This document shows, piece after piece, positions 61,316 to 64,000 of a stretch of 64,000 nucleotides of DNA. Both the position numbers and the translations under genes were made by a program. Below the pieces are notes generated by a model. That model had not been told where the DNA came from and searched no databases. It was given only the letters and a program-made list of their open reading frames with translations. This DNA is from Rhodanobacter humi. Lineage in GTDB: Bacteria; Pseudomonadota; Gammaproteobacteria; Xanthomonadales; Rhodanobacteraceae. The first letter of the stretch is position 1. Each line of letters begins with the position of its first letter. The stretch covers positions 186,001-250,000 of the forward strand of contig NZ_JBGBPY010000001.1 in NCBI RefSeq assembly GCF_041107455.1, given 5' to 3'.

Positions 61316-63712
61316 TCAGAAATCCCGGCTGCCGCTCAGCAGTACGCTGCGCCCGCGGTGCAGCGGCACGAAGGTTTCGTCAAACACGACATCGTGCAGA
61401 TTGCGGTCGAACAGGTTGCGCACGCCCAGGGTCATGCTCCAACGCGCAGCCTGGTACGACAGGTTCGCATCCACGCGGGCCTGCCCCGGTATCGCGAAAT
61501 ACGCCGAGCCGTCCGACAGCTGGCCGCGGCTCGCGCTGCGCGCCAGCACGCCGCCGGCGATGCCCCAGCCGCGCAGCGACCCGCGCTGGATGCGGTAGCT
61601 GGCCCACAGGTTGAAGCGCTGCCGCGGCGTGCCGATGGGCTGCGAGCCGTCGTGGTTGCGCACCATCGCGTTGCTCCAGGCGGCGCTGAGGTCCAGCCCC
61701 GGCATGGGCCGGCCGTTGAACTCCAGTTCGATGCCGCGGTTGGTCTGCCCCGGGCCGGGGATGCCGAAATACGGCGGCTTGGACGAGCTGAGGTCCGTGC
61801 TGTGGTCGAGCATGATGCGGTAGGCCGCCACGGTGAGCATGGCGCGCTGGTCGAACAGCATCAGCTTCGCCCCCGTCTCCAGCTGGCGTGAGTGCGAGGG
61901 CAGCAGCGGCTGGCCGTTCTTGCCCAGCACCTCGTCGGTCTGGAAGCCGCTGGTGGCGCTGGCGTACAGCGACAACAGCGGCGTGAGCTTGTACAGCAGC
62001 CCGGCGTTCGGTACCCATTGCGACTTGTGCTGGGTCGAAGGATTGCCATTGGCATCCTGGGTCGCCAGTTCGTAGGTGGTGCGCCGCAAGGCCAGCAGGG
62101 CGTTCCAGCGCTCGCCCAATGCAATCTGGTCCTGCAGGAACAGTGCGTGGTCGATCGACCAGGGATCGCCGGGAAAGTGCATGTCGAAGCCGTTGCCCGG
62201 GCCGGTCACCGACGCGACCGACGGCAGCGGCGGACTGGCATGCAGGTTGTACACGGCTTGCGCCGGCGTGCCGAACACATCGTCGAGACTGCCGGACTGT
62301 GCCCGCGAATAATCGAAGCCCGCGACCAGCACGTGGCGGACCGCACCGCTGCCGAAACGCCCCACCACGTCGTTCTGCACGGTGTAGAACGCATCGCCGT
62401 AACGGAACCGTTCGGCCAGCGCCTGCGCATCGCCGTTCGGCGAGAAGCCGGCGAGGTTCCACTCCTGCACCGCCGAACCCTGGCGCACGTACTGGCCGCG
62501 GCTGCGGAACGTCCAGATCGCATCGAAGCGGTGCTCGAACGCATACGACAGCCGCGTGGTGCGGAACAGCGAATGGTCGCCCGGGTTGCCGATCATCAGG
62601 CCCGGCGGCGTCGCGCTGGACAGGCTGCCGCCCAGCATCACCGCATAGTCCGGAATCGGCTCGCGCCGCACGATGCGCTCGGCGGAAACCACCAGCTTGT
62701 TCGCCTCGTCGCGCCAGCCGATCGACGGCGCCAGGTAGCCGCTGCGCTGGCCGCGCCGGCCCTGGCGGCTGCGGTCGGCATACTCTCCGGAGGCGACCAG
62801 GCGATACGTCCAGTGCCCGCTCTTGCCCAGCACGCCGCCCAGGTCGACGCCCAGTTGGCTGTCGCCGTACTGGCCCAGCGCGAACTCGAGCCGGCGCACC
62901 GGCAGCGCCGTCGGCTGCTTCATCACCAGGTTGATCAGGCCGCCGAAATTGTTGCTGACCGAGGCGTCGCCGATGATCGCCTGCGGCCCCTTCAGCACCT
63001 CCACGCGCTCGACGCCGATCAGCGGCGGGAAGTCGCCGTAGGAGACGATGCTGTTCGGCAGGCCGTCGATCATGCCGTTGCCGACCTGGAACCCGCGCAC
63101 CAGGAACACCGGCAGCGCGTCCGCACCGTCCAGGTATTGCACGCCGGCCACGTTGCGCACGGCGTCGGCCACGCTGCGGGCCTGCTGCGAATCCAGCAGC
63201 GCGTGTGGCACCTCGCTGACCGAAGCCGGCAGTTCGAGCAGGTCGGTGGCTATGCGCGTGGCGCCGCTGGCGATGTCGACCAGATAACCGCCCCCGTCGA
63301 CCACGCCAGTGGCGACCACCGGCGCCAGCTGCCGGACATCGGCCTGCGCGGCGGACGCCCCCGTTTGTCCGGCCCTGTTCGCGCCGCTCGGCAGCGGCTT
63401 CACCACCACCGTGCCGGCATCGACAAAGCGGTAATCCAGCCCCGTACCCGCCAGCAGGCGATCGAGTGCCACCGCCGCCGTGCAGTCGCCGCTGACCCCG
63501 CGGGAACGCACGGCATCGACCCGGCCGCCGGCCGTGAGCACCTGCACGTTCGCCTGCCGGCCGAACGCGATCAGCGCGGTGGAAAGCGTCTGCGGCGGTA
63601 TCGCGAAACGGAGCGTGGCCGCGCTGGCGGCATGGCCCGGCGCGGCCGCGGCGCCGAACGCGACCATCGGCAGCAGCCCGCCGATGGCTGGCAGCAGGGC
63701 GAACCGGCTCAT
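61316..63712 (-). CDS. TonB-dependent siderophore receptor with STN signalling domain (FecA-like)
   Basis: The 798-residue outer-membrane protein has a signal peptide (LPAIGGLLPMVAFGAAAAPG), an STN domain (about residues 33-110; LRFAIPPQTLSTALIAFGRQ, DYRFVDAGTVVVKPL), a plug (SVSEVPHALLDSQQARSVAD, VEVLKGPQAIIGDASVSNNF) and a beta-barrel ending in a terminal Phe (SGSRDF). The STN domain indicates cell-surface signalling through the neighbouring FecR. The ligand is unknown, probably a ferric siderophore. Confidence 0.94.
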   Translation of the reverse strand: MSRFALLPAIGGLLPMVAFGAAAAPGHAASAATLRFAIPPQTLSTALIAFGRQANVQVLTAGGRVDAVRSRGVSGDCTAAVALDRLLAGTGLDYRFVDAGTVVVKPLPSGANRAGQTGASAAQADVRQLAPVVATGVVDGGGYLVDIASGATRIATDLLELPASVSEVPHALLDSQQARSVADAVRNVAGVQYLDGADALPVFLVRGFQVGNGMIDGLPNSIVSYGDFPPLIGVERVEVLKGPQAIIGDASVSNNFGGLINLVMKQPTALPVRRLEFALGQYGDSQLGVDLGGVLGKSGHWTYRLVASGEYADRSRQGRRGQRSGYLAPSIGWRDEANKLVVSAERIVRREPIPDYAVMLGGSLSSATPPGLMIGNPGDHSLFRTTRLSYAFEHRFDAIWTFRSRGQYVRQGSAVQEWNLAGFSPNGDAQALAERFRYGDAFYTVQNDVVGRFGSGAVRHVLVAGFDYSRAQSGSLDDVFGTPAQAVYNLHASPPLPSVASVTGPGNGFDMHFPGDPWSIDHALFLQDQIALGERWNALLALRRTTYELATQDANGNPSTQHKSQWVPNAGLLYKLTPLLSLYASATSGFQTDEVLGKNGQPLLPSHSRQLETGAKLMLFDQRAMLTVAAYRIMLDHSTDLSSSKPPYFGIPGPGQTNRGIELEFNGRPMPGLDLSAAWSNAMVRNHDGSQPIGTPRQRFNLWASYRIQRGSLRGWGIAGGVLARSASRGQLSDGSAYFAIPGQARVDANLSYQAARWSMTLGVRNLFDRNLHDVVFDETFVPLHRGRSVLLSGSRDF

Positions 63713-63806
63713 GGCATCCGCTTGTCCCGGGCGAAAGCGACAAGTGTGGCACGCGCCGGGGCCGAGTGCAGCGGGGGCGCATCCGCCGCGCAGACGCCGG
63801 TAGCGG

Positions 63807-64000
63807 TCAACGCTGCTGCGGTGCCTGCCCGTTCGCGGAAAGCGTCACCGCGTGCTCGCCCATCCGCACCTGCAGCGGAAACACCTGGGGCAAGGCACGC
63901 AGCCAGCCGTCGATCTCGTCGGTACGGACCGTGCCGGTGAAGCTGAGGCCGCCGAGGTCGTCGCCGTCCATCCGCACCGGCCGGCGGCTGTAGCGGTTGA
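63807..64000 (-). CDS. FecR family anti-sigma regulator (5' end outside window)
   Basis: Only the last ~64 residues are visible: FNRYSRRPVRMDGDDLGGL, SFTGTVRTDEIDGWLRAL, PQVFPLQVRMGEHAVTL and the stop at 63807-63809. This is the C-terminal FecR pattern (NRYSRRP, D-L-GG-L-SFTGTV). It would receive the signal from the adjacent STN receptor and control a FecI-type sigma factor expected beyond the right edge. Confidence 0.9.
   Translation of the reverse strand, partial: NRYSRRPVRMDGDDLGGLSFTGTVRTDEIDGWLRALPQVFPLQVRMGEHAVTLSANGQAPQQR

Noticed and set aside
61892-63940. Long open frame antisense to the TonB receptor
   Set aside because: Arg/His/Ala-rich shadow; the minus strand carries a full receptor with signal peptide and terminal Phe.

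Overview
This is about 64 kb of high-GC gammaproteobacterial chromosome. Gene content and protein style (RoxA-type cupin hydroxylase, CysB-type LysR beside cysH/cysI/cysJ, mnmA-hflD, scpA-scpB-rluB, sucA-sucB-lpd, abundant REP-like palindromes) suggest the Xanthomonadales, most likely Rhodanobacteraceae (Rhodanobacter/Dyella-like). The genus is an inference; there is no rRNA or tRNA here to anchor it.

Layout. 0-5 kb: clpA (cut by the left edge), clpS, a Nudix hydrolase, mnmA, hflD. 5-10.5 kb: a LysR regulator, acnA and a fadD-type acyl-CoA ligase. 10.5-15.3 kb: a PilZ protein and the scpA-scpB-rluB-arsC-like chain; rluB carries an apparent frameshift. 15.3-25.6 kb: a secreted protein divergent from a large winged-helix/NB-ARC regulator, a BBE-type flavin oxidase, a CsgG-like lipoprotein, an omega-amidase/aminotransferase pair, and a LysR/azoreductase divergent pair. 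25.7-30.3 kb: a YtrA-type GntR operon (operator, small membrane protein, regulator, ABC ATPase, permease) followed by three related DUF2884/YggN-like lipoproteins. 30-36 kb: two small membrane proteins, fumC, purB, a glutathione transferase and an HxlR regulator.

36.4-38.5 kb is the most unusual stretch. It is a low-GC segment with the anatomy of a single integron gene cassette: a core G|TTAGCT at the left, one AbiJ-NTD4-like (abortive infection) gene, and an attC site at the right whose outer boxes match across the circular junction. No integrase is nearby. A 1,188-bp IS5-family element with a CTAA target duplication sits in the last codons of the defence gene. A 288-bp MITE-like foldback element at 59.9-60.2 kb shares the same 12-bp terminus with this IS.

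38.5-48 kb is a sulfur-assimilation cluster: cysK, cysG, cysB-type regulator, cysH, cysI, cysJ and a TauE/SafE exporter. The upstream regions of the regulator and of cysJ share tandem 8-bp ACGT-centred boxes resembling MetJ operators. 48-56 kb: roxA (apparent frameshift), a DUF7931-like gene, and the 2-oxoglutarate dehydrogenase operon sucA-sucB-lpd. 56-64 kb: a LOG-family protein, AcuI-type reductase, single-domain response regulator, cbpA and hsp20, peroxiredoxin, DoxX, and a FecA-like TonB receptor next to a fecR cut by the right edge.

Repeats are frequent between genes: REP-like inverted repeats, CCCTCTCCC palindromes, and a 58-bp tandem array downstream of lpd. No CRISPR array, prophage, rRNA or tRNA was seen.
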